Counted from the stretch's first letter, positions 1 to 10,753 are shown. The stretch: 64,000 nt of DNA from Leptotrichia sp. oral taxon 218 (GCF_018128225.1 NZ_CP072377.1:1364001-1428000); one strand, 5' to 3'. Numbers and translations are program-made. The notes: a model not told the origin generated them from the letters alone.

Positions 1-3000
1 TATTTCCACAGCAGTTCCATCTGCAACATCAGTACCGTAATCTTGTTTTGTCTGTCCTGTTCCAAGTCCTGCTATTCCTACTCCTTTTCCGCTTACAGTT
101 ACTGTACCATCATTTACAATTTTACTTCCATTTGTTGCATAAAGTCCTGCACCATTGTCTACCGTTACTTTTCCAGTTTTGTCATTATTAATTGTTCCAT
201 AGCTTACATTTATTCCAGCTATTCCTGCTGCTGTTGTACCACCTGTTACATTTATCGTTCCTTTGTTGATGAATCCTGAAGTTGTGTTAGTTGGTGTTAT
301 CCCAGCCGCTACTTGTGTGGCTTTGGAAATATTTCCCATAGATAATCCTTGTCCTTTAAGGTTTGTTCCAGCTATATTTCCTGATACTGTTGTTGCATTA
401 CTTATCGTTACAAGCTCATTTGCCATTTTTATTCCGTTGTATTTATCACCTATGTTGTCTAATGATACTGTTGGTGCCTGCACATCTAATTTACCATTTT
501 TTAATACTACTGTATAGAATGTTGCACCATTTGCATATGTTATCTTACCAAATTGGTTTGCTCCTTCTAATCCGTCAGTAAATGTTGGTGTTCCTGTATC
601 AGCGCTATTATACCAAGTACGAGTAGCTTTTCCATTATCGTCATAAACTCCCATAATTACATCATTGCTATTTACTTCTACTGTTACATTTTCTAATCCT
701 TGATATCTACTTGTTCCATCGATTGTTTTCGAATAAGTGCTAGGATCATCAGCTATTACCACTCCATCGAACATTTTGATTATTGTTGTATCATATTTAT
801 TTGATTTTAGTGGATTATTTTGGAAAACTATAGTTCCTGATGTACCTCCTGAAGCCTTTGCGTAGAATGGCGTAGCATTAGTATTTGTCATACCTGTTAC
901 CGAAGCATCATTGTCTATCGTAATAGTTCCACCATTGAAATTTACTTTTCCGCCATTTTTAGCTACTAATCCAGCATTTTTCACAGTTTTTATTGTATTA
1001 TCTGTATTTAATAAATTAACTTCTCCGTTATCTGCAAATCCACCAATACCGTTTATGGTTGCTTTTCCAGTTACATTAACAACACCACCATTTTTTGCAT
1101 AAGCACCAATATTAGTATATTTTTCAGTAATTTTTTTAGCCAATGGACTTGAAATACTATCGTCTGCAGTAATCGCTCCTGAAAAATTAACAGTACTTTT
1201 TTTAGTACTAGTTCCTGATGTACCTGTACCACTTGCATATCCAATTACAGAACCATAACCTTTCGCTGTTGTAGTCGCACTATTTACATTTATTAATCCA
1301 CCATTATCCGCATAGTATGCAATACCTTTATCACTTACCATTGTTAAATTTTGAGCAACTTTAATTTCTGTTGGCAATCCTTCTAGTGAATAGCCCGAAT
1401 CACTCTTCAATAAAGTATCGGCTGTTTTCCAAAGACCATTTGCATAACCCACTATTGTTCCTGTTCCTGTATTATCTTGATTGGTTGTTGCCCCATTCAC
1501 CCCATCAGAAAAATCAGTTTGACTACCATTTTTAATATCAATAACTGTTCCATTATCAGCTAAAAACATAAATCCATTTTTAGCATATCTTCCAAATGTT
1601 ATATTAAATTTTTCCATTTCTAAATCATGAATAGCATCAAATGAATAGATATCTTGAGTAGACAATCCAGATCTCATAGCCATAGGAATTAACTTATTCA
1701 ATGTATAGTCCCATATTACAGGAGTTGTAGGAATAATATTTTCAGTAGCAGTTCCTACTATTTCTATTCCTTTTCTTTGACCCGATTTAGCAAAAACTCC
1801 AACATTCCCATCTACAGTTGTCGATGTATAACCATCTTTTTTTAACTGACCAGCAGGTAATTGTTCAGGATTTCCTGATGAATTTAATTGATCACCTATA
1901 GTCATATATAATTCAAAAGTTCCTTGGTGTAAACCTACATTTACATTCCCATTCCCATTATAAGCTCTCTTACTAAAGAATATACCCACATTTTCATCAC
2001 CATACATTTTTATTGGATTATCTACTGATGTTCTTACCCAAGGTTTATAAGCATCAATATCACCTTTTTCACCTGTTATTCCAGGATTAGTCCTCCAATT
2101 CGGAACAATAGTATCAATAAATTTTGATTTATCTGGAACATATGTTAAAAACGAAAATCCAATATTTGAAGCTCCATTAAATACTAGCTTACCTGTATTT
2201 GAAATTTCTGTTCCTGTACTATAATTATTGACAGCATAAATTGTATTTCCTTTACTATCAACTGTAATATCTGCATTTCCAAAAAATTTAGTAGCATATT
2301 TTTTACCTTCATACCCATCTTGAATATCATTTTGATAACCAGGTCCTTGTATATTAAATACTGTATTATTATCTTCTAACAACTTAATTCTAACATTATC
2401 CATCGTTGTTATTCCACCACGAAAAGATTCAGCATTAATAAAAGCAGCATAACCATATAAATAAACTTTTACATTGGAAAAATGAACATCTCCTACTACA
2501 TGAAATGCTTCAGAACCTTTACTAGAATCTCCCTTTATATAATATGTCGAATCATAAAATATATTTCCTGGAGTTCCTCCACCAGGTCTTTCATTGGTCC
2601 AACGTCCACCATAATTAGTTGCTATAGCGGCATGACGACTGTTAATTAACCCATTACTATTTTGAAAATCACTATTATAAAAATCAGGAAAGTATCGTAT
2701 TAATCCACTAGTAGGAAAATTAGAAGGAATTGTTGGAAGAGGAGAAGCAGTAAATTGTGTAGCATTTGACCATTTAGTAATATTAGCAGCCTGTTTTGTG
2801 TCTGGATCAACTCCTGTCCAATAAGTACCACCATTTATATTAATATTTTCAGTAATTGCATCATCAAATGTACTATCATGAGCATTTGGTATAGTACCGT
2901 AACTTGATTGATGTATATAAGTACCTCTAATTACATCTCTCCATCCCCAACTAAACGCAGAAAATGGACGAGCATTAGGTGAAATTACATTTATAATTCT

Positions 3001-3639
3001 ATTTGGATCTTTTATATTAACTCTCGGTATTTCCAAAGGATCTTCCACATGAACATTCAAATCCGATTTTTGTGGTGCTCCAATCTTCGGTAAATTAATA
3101 CTCAAAGCAGTTTTATGAATATCTTTAGGTCTAACCGCAGCATCCACAGGTACCGCTGAAATTGGTTCAATAACCCTTTTCAACTCAGTAGTCCCCTGCT
3201 TTGCTCCTGCATAAGTCCTGAACTTGTCATTTTCCCTGGCATACTTCACTGCTTCCCTTTTATCTCCACGACCTTTATAAGTCCCTTTCCAGTCGTTATA
3301 CATGTAGTTTGAGCCGAACTGAAAACTGCCCCAAGGTGATTTTACTACATGATCCCCCTGTTCCATTAACTGAACCAATTCTAAATTCGTATTTCTCAAA
3401 AGTTTATTGTTTTCCTGCCTTGCATGCCTAAAGTCCTTTTGCAGCTTGAATATTGATGTGTTTATCGCTTCCTGTTGTGTCTTGATTTCATCTGAGTAAA
3501 GATTAAATGAAATACCGCTAAGCATTATTAGCCCAGTAAGCAGGAAAGTGATACATGCTGAATCGGTATATTTAAAATCTTTAACTCTTTTTGCAAACGA
3601 TTTTAATTCTTTTTTCATAATTCTCAAATCATTTGTCAT
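1..3639 (-). CDS. Giant autotransporter adhesin, 5' part (runs off left edge)
   Basis: This frame is open from the ATG at 3639 to base 1, giving at least 1213 residues. GAGAGG lies 8 bases before the start. The N-terminus has a basic stretch, then a hydrophobic segment at about residues 29-46, which reads as an extended signal peptide. A charged helical stretch rich in Gln, Asn and Arg follows (about 50-95), then a low-complexity passenger rich in Gly, Asn, Thr and Val. The passenger repeats short units such as AKNGGVVNV and AKNGGKVNF, which suit a beta-helix. This matches the large 'autotransporter-associated N-terminal domain' proteins of Leptotrichia. The C-terminal beta-barrel, which would anchor it in the outer membrane, lies outside the window. 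The role in adhesion is inferred from the family. Confidence 0.85.
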   Translation of the reverse strand, partial: MTNDLRIMKKELKSFAKRVKDFKYTDSACITFLLTGLIMLSGISFNLYSDEIKTQQEAINTSIFKLQKDFRHARQENNKLLRNTNLELVQLMEQGDHVVKSPWGSFQFGSNYMYNDWKGTYKGRGDKREAVKYARENDKFRTYAGAKQGTTELKRVIEPISAVPVDAAVRPKDIHKTALSINLPKIGAPQKSDLNVHVEDPLEIPRVNIKDPNRIINVISPNARPFSAFSWGWRDVIRGTYIHQSSYGTIPNAHDSTFDDAITENININGGTYWTGVDPDTKQAANITKWSNATQFTASPLPTIPSNFPTSGLIRYFPDFYNSDFQNSNGLINSRHAAIATNYGGRWTNERPGGGTPGNIFYDSTYYIKGDSSKGSEAFHVVGDVHFSNVKVYLYGYAAFINAESFRGGITTMDNVRIKLLEDNNTVFNIQGPGYQNDIQDGYEGKKYATKFFGNADITVDSKGNTIYAVNNYSTGTEISNTGKLVFNGASNIGFSFLTYVPDKSKFIDTIVPNWRTNPGITGEKGDIDAYKPWVRTSVDNPIKMYGDENVGIFFSKRAYNGNGNVNVGLHQGTFELYMTIGDQLNSSGNPEQLPAGQLKKDGYTSTTVDGNVGVFAKSGQRKGIEIVGTATENIIPTTPVIWDYTLNKLIPMAMRSGLSTQDIYSFDAIHDLEMEKFNITFGRYAKNGFMFLADNGTVIDIKNGSQTDFSDGVNGATTNQDNTGTGTIVGYANGLWKTADTLLKSDSGYSLEGLPTEIKVAQNLTMVSDKGIAYYADNGGLINVNSATTTAKGYGSVIGYASGTGTSGTSTKKSTVNFSGAITADDSISSPLAKKITEKYTNIGAYAKNGGVVNVTGKATINGIGGFADNGEVNLLNTDNTIKTVKNAGLVAKNGGKVNFNGGTITIDNDASVTGMTNTNATPFYAKASGGTSGTIVFQNNPLKSNKYDTTIIKMFDGVVIADDPSTYSKTIDGTSRYQGLENVTVEVNSNDVIMGVYDDNGKATRTWYNSADTGTPTFTDGLEGANQFGKITYANGATFYTVVLKNGKLDVQAPTVSLDNIGDKYNGIKMANELVTISNATTVSGNIAGTNLKGQGLSMGNISKATQVAAGITPTNTTSGFINKGTINVTGGTTAAGIAGINVSYGTINNDKTGKVTVDNGAGLYATNGSKIVNDGTVTVSGKGVGIAGLGTGQTKQDYGTDVADGTAVEI

Positions 3640-3764
3640 AATTCTTACCTCTCTTTTCTTAAAAATTAAAAAATCCATAAAAATTATCAAGAATAGTTTT
3701 AAATGAGCGAGCGGATAATAGATTTTTCAGTTTTTCAATTTTATTTGTTTTTATTTTTATTAGT

Positions 3765-3793
3765 ATTATAACCTAAGAATTGGAGAAAAACAA
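3765..3793 (-). promoter_or_regulatory. Promoter for the autotransporter
   Basis: On the minus strand TTGTTT and TATAAT are separated by exactly 17 bases. They lie about 125 bases before the autotransporter start, so the mRNA has a long 5' leader. The rest of 3640-3995 is A/T-rich and shows no gene. Confidence 0.6.
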
Positions 3794-3930
3794 GAAACTT
3801 CTTAAATTTTTTTAAAAACTTTTTAGTTATCTTCAATTTTTTTTTTATTTAATAAAGAAAAAACAAACAATAATCCAACAATTATTTAGATAAAGTAAAG
3901 ATAATTTTTTTATTTATTTTAATATTCTTA

Positions 3931-3964
3931 GCAAAAAAATAACAAGAGGTCTTAACCTCTTGTT
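3931..3964 (-). terminator. Rho-independent terminator of the copYA operon
   Basis: A perfect 10-base stem (arms at 3941-3950 and 3955-3964, AACAAGAGGT and its complement) with a 4-base loop is followed on the minus strand by a run of seven T. It lies 31 bases past the copA stop and separates copA from the autotransporter gene. Confidence 0.8.
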
Positions 3965-3995
3965 AATTACTAATTTTTTGATTAACTATGATTAT

Positions 3996-6275
3996 TTATA
4001 ATTTTAAAAATTTCAATCGCAATGCATTTGCCAAAACTGAAACCGAGCTAAATGACATCGCAAAAGCTGCAATCATTGGATCTAATTTAGGTCCATTAAA
4101 TAAAGCGTAAAAAATTCCTGTCGCAATTGGGATTCCAATCACATTGTAAAAAAAGGCCCAGAATAAATTTTGCTTTATATTTATAATCGTAGCTTTACTT
4201 AATTTCATAGCTCTTGCCACATCTTTTAAATCATTTTTAATAAGCACAATATCCGCCGATTCTATCGCAACATCCGTTCCACTTCCAATTGCAATTCCAA
4301 CATTTGCTTGAGCCAGTGCCGGAGAATCATTTATTCCATCTCCCACCATTGCTACAAACTCACCATTTTCCTGTAACTCCTTAATTTTAGAAGCCTTTTG
4401 GTGTGGCAGTACATCTGAAATCACTTCATCTATTCCAGCTTGTTTTGCAATAAATTTTGCTGTTTTTTCATTGTCTCCTGTGAGCATTATTGTCTTTATT
4501 CCCATTTTATGAAGTTCAAAAATTGCATCAGCACTTGTTTTTTTAATCACATCGGCAACTGCCACAAGCGCCACAAGTTCTTTTTCAATCGACATATACA
4601 TCGGCGTCTTTCCTTCGCCAGAAAACTCATTGTAATCTTTCTGTGCAATTTCTGTATCAATTTTTCTGTTATCCATCAATTTTTTATTCCCAATTTGCAC
4701 TTCTTTAACTTCTCCATCAATTTTCACTTTCACTCTAATCCCATATCCCGGCATCGCACGAAAACTTTCACAATCAAAAAATTCATTTTCCAAAAACTCA
4801 TTTTTTTCCAAAATTCCATTTACCACAGCTTGTGCCAACGGATGTTCCGATTTTCTTTCCACACTAGCCGCAATTTTTTGTAGCTCTTTTTCCGAATAAT
4901 TTTTACCAAAAGTTACAAAATCCGTCAAAACAGGTTTTCCTTCAGTAATTGTCCCAGTTTTATCAAATACGACCGTTTTTATTTTATGAGTTGTTTCCAA
5001 AGCTTCTCCACTTTTAATAAGTATTCCGTTTTCAGCTCCTTTTCCAGTTCCAACCATTATAGATGTAGGTGTAGCAAGTCCCAATGCACACGGACAGGCA
5101 ATTACTAAAACTGAAATAAAAAACGAAAGTGATGTAACTAATCCCGCATCAAAAATGTACCACGCAAGTCCAGTAACTACCGCAATTCCTATAACTATCG
5201 GAACAAAATATCCAGCGACAGTATCAGCCATTCGTGAAATCGGTGCTTTTGATCCTTGAGCTTCTTCCACTAATTTTATTATTTGTGACAACATTGTATT
5301 TTTCCCAATTTCTGTCGCTTCAAATTTAATGCTTCCATTTTTATTTATACTTCCGCCAACAACTTTATCTCCCACATTTTTTGTAACTGGCAAACTTTCT
5401 CCAGTCAACATTGATTCATCAACCGATGTAGTTCCTTCCGTTATAATTCCATCAACTGCTATTTTTTCTCCCGGTTTTACAACAACAATATTTCCAACAT
5501 TCAAATTTTCTATCATAACTTCTTTTTCCACACCATTTTCAATAATTTTTGCTTTTTTTGGCTGCAATCCAATCAGTTTTTTTATTGCTGACGAAGTTTG
5601 ACCTTTCGTTCTAGCTTCCAATAATTTTCCTAGTGAAATTAAAGTTATTATAATCCCAGCTGACTCATAGTGCAAGTCCATTGCGTAATGATGTGCATTT
5701 TTGGGATCCAATATCGCTGCAGCTGTCGAAATTAAACTATAAACCAAAGCTGCTCCTGAACCCATTGCAATAAGCGAATCCATATTTGGAGATTTTCTAA
5801 AAATATTTTTTATTCCGTGTGTGAAAAAATCTCTTCCTGCATATATAATCGGTATAACAAATACCAATTGTGCCAATGCAAAATTTAGTGGATGTTCCTT
5901 GTGATTTAAAAATCTTGGAACTGGCGCTCCCATCATATGATGTCCCATCGAAATGTAAAGTAGCGGTACAGAAAAAATAATTGCAAGAATCAATTTATTT
6001 TTCATTTCTTTTATTTTATCCTGATACATCTTAACTTTTTCTTCTTCAGAGAGATTCTCAATAAGTCCATATCCGCTCTTTTCAACTATTTCTCTAATTT
6101 TTGCAAAATTATATTTATTTTCATCAAAGTTCACAGTCATTTTTTCAGTTGCCAAATTTACAGTCGCATCAAGTCCATCGCATTTATTTACCGCTTTTTC
6201 AACTGTCAAAGCACACGCCGCACAATTCATTCCAGTGACTGTGTAAACTTTTTTTGTTTTTTCTGAATTTTCCAT
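3996..6275 (-). CDS. copA: Copper-translocating P-type ATPase
   Basis: This 759-residue P1B-type ATPase exports Cu(I) across the inner membrane. One N-terminal heavy-metal domain carries the MxCxxC pair (C18, C21). The A-domain TGES is at 291-294, the transmembrane CPC metal site at 394-396 and the phosphorylation motif DKTGT at 438-442; GDGIND follows near the C-terminus. The CPC site and the partner repressor point to copper rather than zinc or cadmium. AAAGGAG precedes the ATG. The histidine- and methionine-rich segment near residues 110-125 (GHHMMGAP) is usual for copper ATPases. The gene lies 29 bases after copY, so the two form an operon. Confidence 0.95.
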   Translation of the reverse strand: MENSEKTKKVYTVTGMNCAACALTVEKAVNKCDGLDATVNLATEKMTVNFDENKYNFAKIREIVEKSGYGLIENLSEEEKVKMYQDKIKEMKNKLILAIIFSVPLLYISMGHHMMGAPVPRFLNHKEHPLNFALAQLVFVIPIIYAGRDFFTHGIKNIFRKSPNMDSLIAMGSGAALVYSLISTAAAILDPKNAHHYAMDLHYESAGIIITLISLGKLLEARTKGQTSSAIKKLIGLQPKKAKIIENGVEKEVMIENLNVGNIVVVKPGEKIAVDGIITEGTTSVDESMLTGESLPVTKNVGDKVVGGSINKNGSIKFEATEIGKNTMLSQIIKLVEEAQGSKAPISRMADTVAGYFVPIVIGIAVVTGLAWYIFDAGLVTSLSFFISVLVIACPCALGLATPTSIMVGTGKGAENGILIKSGEALETTHKIKTVVFDKTGTITEGKPVLTDFVTFGKNYSEKELQKIAASVERKSEHPLAQAVVNGILEKNEFLENEFFDCESFRAMPGYGIRVKVKIDGEVKEVQIGNKKLMDNRKIDTEIAQKDYNEFSGEGKTPMYMSIEKELVALVAVADVIKKTSADAIFELHKMGIKTIMLTGDNEKTAKFIAKQAGIDEVISDVLPHQKASKIKELQENGEFVAMVGDGINDSPALAQANVGIAIGSGTDVAIESADIVLIKNDLKDVARAMKLSKATIINIKQNLFWAFFYNVIGIPIATGIFYALFNGPKLDPMIAAFAMSFSSVSVLANALRLKFLKL

Positions 6276-6304
6276 TTTTCCATCTCCTTTATTTTAAAAA
6301 TTTT

Positions 6305-6754
6305 CTAAATATGCAAATGCCCATTTTTTTCACAATTACACTGTCCCTTCAAACATTTGCACAAAACTTTTGAAACTGCACTTTCTTTTTTTACTTCCAC
6401 CGCTTTTAAAATAATTTCTAAATCGTTAAAACTTAGCTCACTATTTTCAATCACATAAGCTATCATTTTTCCAACTTTTGTATTGCAAATCTTTTTAAAA
6501 GTTCCTAAAATATAAATTTTAGCTACTTCCTCTTCTGTGTATTCCGTGGAATAAAGATATTTATTTCCAATTTCCCGCTTCTTCAAAATTTTTCGCTCCA
6601 AAAGTCTATTAAGCAGCGTCTTAACCGTCGTCCGCTTCCAGTTCATCTTTTTTCCCAGCACTTCAAAAACAAAGTTGCTCGTAACTTCATTATTTGCCCA
6701 TACAACTCTCATTATTTCCCACTCTGAGTCAGTTATATGATACTTTTCTTCCAT
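6305..6754 (-). CDS. copY: CopY/BlaI-family copper-responsive repressor
   Basis: This 149-residue protein has the N-terminal winged-helix domain of the BlaI/MecI/CopY family (TDSEWEIMRVVW followed by TVKTLLNRL). Its C-terminus carries CKCLKGQCNC, the CxCxxxxCxC metal-binding motif that marks CopY. In known CopY proteins Zn bound there favours DNA binding, and Cu(I) displaces it and releases the promoter. It is the first gene of the operon with copA and sits just downstream of two cop boxes, so autoregulation is expected. Confidence 0.92.
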   Translation of the reverse strand: MEEKYHITDSEWEIMRVVWANNEVTSNFVFEVLGKKMNWKRTTVKTLLNRLLERKILKKREIGNKYLYSTEYTEEEVAKIYILGTFKKICNTKVGKMIAYVIENSELSFNDLEIILKAVEVKKESAVSKVLCKCLKGQCNCEKNGHLHI

Positions 6755-6786
6755 AAGAATCCCACCTTTTTTAAATATAAAACGAC

Positions 6787-6837
6787 TACATTTGTAACCT
6801 ATGTTAATAGTTTACAATAGTAATCGTTTTTTGTCAA
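6787..6837 (-). promoter_or_regulatory. copY promoter with cop-box operators
   Basis: TTGACA (6832-6837) and TAAACT (6809-6814) are 17 bases apart on the minus strand. TACATTTGTA at 6787-6796 is a perfect match to the cop box TACAnnTGTA. A second box, TACAATAGTA at 6813-6822, has one mismatch and overlaps the -10 element, so bound CopY would block RNA polymerase. Confidence 0.85.
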
Positions 6838-6847
6838 GTCAAAATTT

Positions 6848-7276
6848 TTATTTTGTTATATAAAATATCATTGTAATTATAAAAACTACTTTAAACACTA
6901 TATAAATTTGAAAAAATCTATTTATTCTAGGAGTTTCTTCACGCCCTTCATCTTTTATAATGGAATAGTCTAAAATCCATAGTAAAATTAGATATATCGC
7001 TATACTTGACAATGAAAATGTTCCTGTAAAAAAGTAAATTACTTCTAAAAACAGAAAAATATATATTTTAAATGTCGTTCTTTTGCTTATAAAAAATATA
7101 TTTATAAGATTGTAATTTGCATATACATATAATAAAATCATAAGTACAATTCCCATATAATTTGATACAATATCAATTTTTTTTAGTACAAAAACTGCAA
7201 AATATGCGATAATTGACATCATTAAAATCCTAGCTTTTTCATTTCTATTTTTATTTATTTCTTTTTTTGTGTTCAT
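6848..7276 (-). CDS. Small integral membrane protein of unknown function
   Basis: This 142-residue protein has four or five hydrophobic segments (about residues 18-32, 40-62, 70-100 and 120-140) and charged ends. No family is recognised. GGGAG precedes the ATG. It follows the truncated recombinase gene by 41 bases, in the same direction. A role cannot be assigned. Confidence 0.6.
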   Translation of the reverse strand: MNTKKEINKNRNEKARILMMSIIAYFAVFVLKKIDIVSNYMGIVLMILLYVYANYNLINIFFISKRTTFKIYIFLFLEVIYFFTGTFSLSSIAIYLILLWILDYSIIKDEGREETPRINRFFQIYIVFKVVFIITMIFYITK

Positions 7277-7317
7277 CTTTTAATCATCTCCCAATTTTAT
7301 GTCGTCATAAATTTTTT

Positions 7318-7764
7318 TTAATTTAGATTTTTTTTCGTTTGTAAAAACTTTATTTTTTTTTCGTTTTTGTTTTCATTTTTATTTTTATCGTTTAAATAAT
7401 CCAATTTTTTCAAATTTTTAATTGTACAAGTTGGGTCACTTGTGACAAAATTATTTAAGTAGCAAAATTTATAAAATGATTTTACAACTGACACTTTTCT
7501 CAAAACCGAACTTTTTTTTAATTTTTCTGAAATTCTTTCAACAAATTTAATCACATCTTCTTCCAAAATTTCGTCAAAATCTTTTGAAAAAAAATCAAGA
7601 AATTGACTCAAATCCCTTTTATATCCAACCAATGTTCGTTCAGAATCGCCTTTTTCAAATTCCAAAAAATTTAAAAATTCTTTTATCAAAATGTCATTCT
7701 TTTTTTTTAGCTTTAATTTTTCTTTATTTTCAAATTTTGTTTCTTTTTTTAAATCTTTTTCCAT
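7318..7764 (-). pseudogene. Truncated tyrosine recombinase (XerC/D-type N-terminal domain only)
   Basis: The 148-residue product matches only the SAM-like core-binding domain of XerC/XerD recombinases (EFLNFLEFEKGDSERTLVGYK, then SSVLRKVSVVKSFYKFC). The catalytic domain with its Arg, His and Tyr residues is absent. The reading frame decays into Lys/Asn codons and stops, and only 41 bases remain before the next gene, so the missing part is not in another frame here. A remnant of a deletion is likely, though a short DNA-binding protein cannot be excluded. It starts 26 bases after recN. Confidence 0.65.
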
Positions 7765-7790
7765 TTTTAAATATCCGTCTTTTTTATTTT

Positions 7791-9455
7791 TTATTGTATT
7801 TCCATTATTTCTTTTGCATGATTAATCGAAACTTGCGTTATATTATCTCCCGAAATTATTCTTGCTATTTCACGAATTCTCTCGTTTTCATCAAGTTCTC
7901 GCACTTTAGTTTCAGTAAAATTATTTTCAATTTCTTTTTTTATCAAAAACTGCTGATTTGCAGACCCAGCAATTTGTGGGGAATGTGTGACACAGATAAT
8001 TTGCGTATTTTTTGAAAGTTCTTTTAATTTTTGTGCCACTTTTCTCACTGTTTCGCCAGAAATTCCTGTATCAATCTCATCAAAAATAAGTACCGAAATA
8101 TTATCAACTTCTGAAAATACCGTTTTTAGAGCCAACATTATCCGAGAAACTTCCCCACCAGACGCAATTTTTACAAGTGGCTTAAAATTTTCCCCGACAT
8201 TTGTCTTAATCAAAAATTCAACTTTATTTATTCCGTTTAGTGTAATTTCATCATTCTTTTGAATTGACACTTGAAATTTAGCACTTTCCATATTTAAATC
8301 ACAAAGTTGAATATCAATCGTATTTTGAAGCGCACCAGCTATATTTTCTCGCATTTTGCTCAATTTTTCGCCATCTTCAAAGTATTTTTTTATAAGTTCT
8401 TTCTTTTCACTTTTTAAATTTTCAAGTTCATCATTTTCAAAATTTATAAAATTTAAATCTTTTAAAATTTTATCTTTATATTCCAAAATTTCTTCAATCG
8501 TTGCTCCATATTTTAATTTTAATTTATTAATTTTGTCAATTCTTTTTACAACTTTTTCAAGTTTCGTGTCATTAACTTCTTCCACATCTCCAATAAAGTT
8601 TTCAATTGAATATGAAACTTCTTCTACTTCATAGACGATGGATTCCACTTTTTCTGAAAGTTCTCCATAAATTTCTGACAAATCTGACAATTGCTCCAAA
8701 TTTCTTTTCACTTTCCCAAGAGCCGACAAAATTGAAAAATCTCCTTCTTTTAACCACTGTGAAGACTCTTCCAGCTTTTCACTAATTTTTCCTGAATTAA
8801 ACAAAATTTTATATTCTTCTTCCAATTCGTTATCTTCATTTATTTTTAAATCTAAATCATTTATTTCGTTAAACTGAAATTCTAAAACATCTTTTTTTTC
8901 CAAAAGTTTTGTCCTTTGCTCTTCAATTTCTTCAATTTTTAAGTTTATTTTTTTTATTTCTTCCACACTTTTCTTAACTTCTTTTAACAAATTTTTTCCT
9001 TCAATGTCCAAAAACCTGTCCAGTAAGTTTAAATGAAACTCGCTATTCAAAAGTGACTGATGTTCATGCTGTCCGACCAAGTCTATTATGTTTGCCATCA
9101 TTTCCTTCAATTTCGACAATGTAAATCTTGTCCCGTTCACTGTAATTTTAGATTTTGAATTTTTATCAAAAGTTCTAGTCACGATAATTTCGTCATCATT
9201 TATTTCAAAGCCAAGTTCATTCAATCTTTTTTTTTGTTTTTCAGTAATTTCAAAAATTCCTTCGGCAAAAAGACTGTCTTCCCCATTTCTAATCATTTCC
9301 AAATGACTTCTCTCACCGATTAAAAGCGATATTCCATCCAAAATAATAGATTTTCCAGCTCCAGTTTCTCCAGTCAGCGCAACAAAATTTCTACTAAATT
9401 CTAAATCCAAATTTTTTATTATTGCCAAATTATTCAATCTTAACTCTCTTAACAT
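7791..9455 (-). CDS. recN: DNA repair protein RecN
   Basis: This 554-residue SMC-like ATPase acts in double-strand-break repair. The Walker A motif GETGAGKS is at residues 29-36, followed by a long coiled coil (about 150-370), the ABC signature ASGGEVSRIMLAL, Walker B (VLIFDEID) and a switch histidine (VTHSPQ). The frame opens 15 codons upstream, but ATG 9455 is chosen because AAAGGA lies just before it and because it clears the nadK stop. It follows nadK by 23 bases, so both are probably on one mRNA. Confidence 0.93.
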   Translation of the reverse strand: MLRELRLNNLAIIKNLDLEFSRNFVALTGETGAGKSIILDGISLLIGERSHLEMIRNGEDSLFAEGIFEITEKQKKRLNELGFEINDDEIIVTRTFDKNSKSKITVNGTRFTLSKLKEMMANIIDLVGQHEHQSLLNSEFHLNLLDRFLDIEGKNLLKEVKKSVEEIKKINLKIEEIEEQRTKLLEKKDVLEFQFNEINDLDLKINEDNELEEEYKILFNSGKISEKLEESSQWLKEGDFSILSALGKVKRNLEQLSDLSEIYGELSEKVESIVYEVEEVSYSIENFIGDVEEVNDTKLEKVVKRIDKINKLKLKYGATIEEILEYKDKILKDLNFINFENDELENLKSEKKELIKKYFEDGEKLSKMRENIAGALQNTIDIQLCDLNMESAKFQVSIQKNDEITLNGINKVEFLIKTNVGENFKPLVKIASGGEVSRIMLALKTVFSEVDNISVLIFDEIDTGISGETVRKVAQKLKELSKNTQIICVTHSPQIAGSANQQFLIKKEIENNFTETKVRELDENERIREIARIISGDNITQVSINHAKEIMEIQ

Positions 9456-9478
9456 CCTTTTCCTTTCATTCGATAATT

Positions 9479-10291
9479 TTATAAAACAAAATCTCCCCAT
9501 TTCAATTTTTCCCTTAAAATACTAAAATAATCGCTATTCAAAGGTTTAATAATCTTTATTTTCTTATTCGATAAAGTTGCCAAAAGCTCATCTTCTGGCT
9601 TAATTCCAAACCACAAATTTCCGTCGATATTCAAATGAACCTCTGCTTCTCTGGAAAATGTCTTAAAGCTCAATATTTCACAACCATTTATAATAATAGG
9701 TCTAGCAGTCAAACTTTGTGGAGAAAGTGGCGTTATTGTCAAAGCATTTAAATTTGGATGGACAATTGAGCCACCAGCTGACAGAGAATAAGCAGTTGAA
9801 CCAGTTGGTGTTGCAACAATAATTCCGTCTGCACGATATTTATTAACAAAAACTCCATCTGAGAAAACTTCCACTTGAATCAAGTGCGCTTCATGTCCAC
9901 CTTTTGTTATAACAAGCTCATTTAACGCATAAAATGTATTTCCCTTGTATTTTACTTCCAAAAGTGAACGGTTTTCTATCTTATAATTCTCATTTTTTTG
10001 ATAATTTTTTAACATTTCAACCGCATTTTCTGGATTTATTTCGACTAAATATCCAAGCGAACCAAGATTAATTGCAAGAATTGGAGTATCAGACACAATA
10101 GCTTCTTTTGAGGCTTTCAACATTGTCCCGTCTCCACCTAGCGAAATTATCAAATCTGCATTTTTCACATCTTCAACTTCTTCTATTTTACTTTCTCTCA
10201 AATAATTATAAAAATTTTCAAGCAATTTTTCATTCGCATATTCACTTTTTACAATTTTTACTTTTTTTACTACATTTTCTTTTTTTTCCAT
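9479..10291 (-). CDS. nadK: NAD kinase
   Basis: This 270-residue enzyme phosphorylates NAD to NADP. The GGDGT nucleotide-binding motif (catalytic D54) lies near the N-terminus. NLGSLGYL, the second conserved block ADGIIVATPTGSTAYSLSAGG and the C-terminal HLNIDGN are all present. The upstream ATG at 10297 sits too close to the GGCGG ribosome site, so the ATG at 10291 is preferred. It lies downstream of rnpB and its terminator. Confidence 0.93.
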   Translation of the reverse strand: MEKKENVVKKVKIVKSEYANEKLLENFYNYLRESKIEEVEDVKNADLIISLGGDGTMLKASKEAIVSDTPILAINLGSLGYLVEINPENAVEMLKNYQKNENYKIENRSLLEVKYKGNTFYALNELVITKGGHEAHLIQVEVFSDGVFVNKYRADGIIVATPTGSTAYSLSAGGSIVHPNLNALTITPLSPQSLTARPIIINGCEILSFKTFSREAEVHLNIDGNLWFGIKPEDELLATLSNKKIKIIKPLNSDYFSILREKLKWGDFVL

Positions 10292-10332
10292 AATCATCCG
10301 CCTATTTTTTCTAAAAATTTATTTCCTGTAAA

Positions 10333-10384
10333 AACTAAAAAAATAACCCAAAGATATAGTCACTTTTTCACTATATTTCCTTTG
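10333..10384 (-). terminator. Terminator of rnpB
   Basis: On the minus strand a hairpin (arms 10370-10384 and 10349-10360, CAAAG...ATATAGT against ACTATATCTTTG) is followed by a T-rich tract including seven T in a row. Confidence 0.7.
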
Positions 10385-10411
10385 AGTAGCTATTTTATAA
10401 ACTATTTCAAA

Positions 10412-10753
10412 AATTAGGTCTCGGTATAAGCCGGATTCTGTATTAGTCAATCATTTATCTAAATTAATAATCACTTATTAACTTTAGCGAATTACCCTTC
10501 AAAGTAAAGGCGGGGAACCTTTTATCACTTTTCTACTTATTCTTGCTTCAGGAGGGGTTTACCAGGCTAATTTAATTGCTTAAATTACCGGTAGTCTCTT
10601 ACACTACCTTTTCACCCTTACCTAAAATGGCGGTCTATTTTCTGTGGCACTTTCCTTAAGATTTCTCTTAACAGTCGTTAACTGTCTCCTTCCCCTGTGA
10701 AGTCCGGACTTTCCTCTTAAAAAATTTTTTTCAAGCGATCAACTCCGAAACCT
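10412..10753 (-). ncRNA. rnpB: RNase P RNA
   Basis: This is the catalytic RNA of RNase P, which matures tRNA 5' ends. The minus strand contains the conserved GAGGAAAGTCCGG block near the 5' end and ACAGAATCCGGCTTAT near the 3' end. The terminal stem P1 can form between GGTTTCGG (10745-10752) and CCGAGACC (10417-10424). The length of about 340 bases is usual. Exact ends are inferred from P1. Confidence 0.93.

Noticed and set aside
43-1102. Several plus-strand open frames of 60-90 codons at the left edge
   Set aside because: They are antisense to the continuous autotransporter frame and have low-complexity Ser/Cys/Phe-rich products with no ribosome sites.
7584-8634. Plus-strand open frames opposite recN and the recombinase fragment
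   Set aside because: Phe/Leu/Ser-rich shadows of A-rich minus-strand genes; no family resemblance.
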